Source: Rickettsiales bacterium
GTDB lineage: Bacteria > Pseudomonadota > Alphaproteobacteria > Rickettsiales > Deianiraeaceae
Direction: 5' to 3'
Assembly (NCBI GenBank): GCA_947485035.1
Contig: CANKQN010000036.1
Location: 1-8,540 of the forward strand
Length of the DNA stretch: 8,540 nucleotides
Made by a program: the position numbers and the translations under genes. Shown here in pieces: positions 7,197-8,540 of this stretch. The notes below the pieces were generated by a model, which searched no databases, had not been told where the DNA came from, and saw only the letters and a list, made by a program, of their open reading frames with translations. Positions within the stretch are counted from its first letter, which is position 1. The number at the start of each line of letters is the position of its first letter.

Positions 7197-8006
7197 TTAC
7201 TTAATAATACCATTCTCGCTATTTATATTCCAAATTGTATATTTGCTTGTGCCATCAGAGTTGTTTTTCTTCGTCTCCGTTGTAAAGCTTGATAAAGAAT
7301 TTTTCCTGTGTGTTGAAATAAAAATTTGCACTCCTTTTTCTGCAATTTTCACCAAATTTTCCACAAATTTTGGAATACTATCTTCGTCAAGTCCGCTGTC
7401 AAATTCATCAAGAAGAATAATTTGAGGCGTTGGATTTGAACGCATAATTAACCACAAAACGAATGCTGTTTTTTCTCCCGTTGAAATATTTGCAAACTCA
7501 ATTAATGTTTCCGGTTTGTTTTTGCGATAAAACCTTAATCTTCCAGAATTCCTTGTCCAATTTTGAATCTGAATTTTAAGACCAAGACCGTCAAAAAAAT
7601 TGTTACACTCAACAGCAACCTCTTCTTCAGCATCACGCAATTCTAATAAAGTTTTGTAGTCGGTCATAAAGTTTTGATAACTGTCTTCTCGTCGAAATCT
7701 TGGTAACAATCTGGGATTGAATACTCTTTGTGGCTTTTTGAGATAAAATTCCCACGAAGTTTCCTGATTCAACAAATATCCAAAGCGTTCTTTGTAATCA
7801 GCCAATTCCTCTTGTGTATCAAAATGTGCAATGTTTTGTGATATATTGCGAATTACATAATCCTTGTGATGAGTGTTGAATATGTGCTGTAAAAGGCTCG
7901 TCTTTCCACCACCATTAACCGATGTTATAATATTGACACCTTTATTAATGTTTTCCCATGTTTGGTCGGTTAGTGTAAAGTGCCCTTTAATTTTCAATGT
8001 ATTCAT
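7197..8006 (-). CDS. Small ABC/SMC-type ATP-binding protein of unknown function
   Basis: A 269-residue stand-alone ATPase. Visible motifs in order: P-loop SVNGGGKTS at 29-37, a charged helical insert of about 130 residues, an ABC-like signature ISTGEKT at 174-180, Walker B IILLDEFD at 196-203 with catalytic Glu201, D-loop SGLDED, and H-loop Ser231-Thr232-His233. The first Gly of the P-loop is Ser29, but the nucleotide-contacting Lys35 and Thr36 are intact, so activity is plausible. It has no membrane segments and no fused nuclease, TOPRIM or transport domain. It resembles AAA_15/AAA_21-type ATPases, some of which are defence or DNA-repair proteins, but there is no partner here to support that. 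It begins 15 bases after the RNase D stop, so the two are probably co-transcribed. No Shine-Dalgarno sequence precedes the ATG. I do not recognise a specific gene. Confidence 0.8.
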   Translation of the reverse strand: MNTLKIKGHFTLTDQTWENINKGVNIITSVNGGGKTSLLQHIFNTHHKDYVIRNISQNIAHFDTQEELADYKERFGYLLNQETSWEFYLKKPQRVFNPRLLPRFRREDSYQNFMTDYKTLLELRDAEEEVAVECNNFFDGLGLKIQIQNWTRNSGRLRFYRKNKPETLIEFANISTGEKTAFVLWLIMRSNPTPQIILLDEFDSGLDEDSIPKFVENLVKIAEKGVQIFISTHRKNSLSSFTTETKKNNSDGTSKYTIWNINSENGIIK

Positions 8007-8021
8007 ATTTTGTATAAAAAA

Positions 8022-8540
8022 CTAGTGGTGGTTTATAATTGAAGCGGAATCAAAACCAATAACATCGCATTTACAAACATTGTTGAGGACATCAAAAAAA
8101 CCTTGTGCAATTTCCATTCTTCCTTGTTCTTTTAAGCGTGATTCTAGAATATCCTTCATTTCGTGCAAGAAAAGGACATCATTCGCAGCGTATTTCTTCT
8201 GCTTTTCTGTGAGGTTTTTTGCCGCCCAGTAAGAAGATTGACTTTCTTTTTCAAGCTCAACGCCAAGCAATTCTTTGCAAAGAGTCTTCAAACCGTGGTG
8301 TTCGGTGTATGTTCGAACAAGCTTTGAGGCGATTTTTGTGCAAAAAAGCGGTGTAATTTGCGAAATTTTCAAATAGTGACACAAAATCGCGACATCAAAC
8401 CTTGCATAGTGGAAAATTTTTGTGATTGACTGGTCCTCCAAAACTTTCTTCAAATTTGGTGCGGAATAATCGGTGCCGTCGAATTTTACGAAATAGACAT
8501 TTTGCTCGGAATCAGAAATTTGTACCAAACAAAGGCGATC
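8022..8540 (-). CDS. rnd: Ribonuclease D (short form), N-terminus beyond right edge
   Basis: 3'-5' exoribonuclease of the DEDDy superfamily, acting in tRNA 3'-end maturation and RNA turnover. The frame is open to the window edge and reads DRLCLVQISD, the usual sequence after the first exonuclease motif, so TTG at 8526-8528 is an internal Leu and not a start. About 30 N-terminal residues, including the DxE motif, are outside. Visible marks: IFHYARFDVAIL (motif II Asp), the stretch from CTKIASKLVRTY to HGLKTL, and YAANDVLFLH (motif III Tyr and Asp). It ends soon after, without the HRDC domains of the long gammaproteobacterial enzyme. This is the short form common in Alphaproteobacteria. The stop is TAG, 15 bases before the ATPase gene. 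Confidence 0.92.
   Translation of the reverse strand, partial: DRLCLVQISDSEQNVYFVKFDGTDYSAPNLKKVLEDQSITKIFHYARFDVAILCHYLKISQITPLFCTKIASKLVRTYTEHHGLKTLCKELLGVELEKESQSSYWAAKNLTEKQKKYAANDVLFLHEMKDILESRLKEQGRMEIAQGFFDVLNNVCKCDVIGFDSASIINHH

Noticed and set aside
8526..8528. TTG as the start codon of the RNase D gene
   Set aside because: The frame is open upstream and reads DRLC before it, as in full-length homologues, so the gene is merely cut by the window edge.
1..8540. UGA read as tryptophan throughout (genetic code 4)
   Set aside because: All other genes are intact without internal TGA, every Trp is TGG, and the lipid kinase ends at TGA at a normal C-terminus with an ATGA overlap.

Overview
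The window looks like part of an AT-rich alphaproteobacterial chromosome (spot counts of 60-base stretches give roughly one third to one half G+C). The evidence is a short RNase D of the alphaproteobacterial type at the right edge, CTTGAC-type -35 boxes, and a lipid A phosphoethanolamine transferase, which implies a Gram-negative outer membrane. A complete dihydroxy-acid dehydratase argues against the most reduced obligate intracellular lineages. The exact lineage cannot be fixed from this sequence.

Layout, left to right. 1-844 (minus) is a NuoM/MrpD-type proton-channel subunit that runs off the left edge and is interrupted by one in-frame TGA. 858-2441 (minus) is an EptA/MCR-family phosphoethanolamine transferase. 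2438-3034 (minus) is a Sec59/Dgk1-type CTP-dependent lipid kinase overlapping eptA by four bases (ATGA). 3035-3103 is a short spacer with no recognisable signal. 3104-4906 (minus) is glmS. These four genes point the same way with small gaps and may be one transcript: glmS, lipid kinase, eptA, antiporter-like subunit. 4907-5039 is a divergent promoter region. 5040-5408 (plus) is a secreted two-EF-hand protein, the only gene on the plus strand. 5416-5444 is a near-perfect palindromic terminator shared with the convergent ilvD. 5458-7113 (minus) is ilvD, with its promoter region at 7114-7196. 7197-8006 (minus) is a small ABC/SMC-type ATPase of unknown role. 8022-8540 (minus) is RNase D, whose N-terminus lies beyond the right edge. 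No tRNA, rRNA, CRISPR array or mobile element is visible.

The left cluster has an envelope theme. GlmS makes glucosamine-6-phosphate for lipid A and peptidoglycan. EptA puts phosphoethanolamine on lipid A and releases diacylglycerol. The overlapping lipid kinase could rephosphorylate that diacylglycerol. IlvD belongs to branched-chain amino-acid and pantothenate synthesis, and RNase D to RNA maturation and turnover.

The most notable points are: the single in-frame TGA in a gene whose downstream part still encodes a well-conserved protein, in a window where every Trp is TGG; the kinase-eptA overlap; the absence of Shine-Dalgarno cores at all seven visible starts; and three CTTGAC boxes at nearly the same distance (52-55 nt) from their start codons. 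I found no clear multi-gene new system. The least explained gene is the small ATPase.
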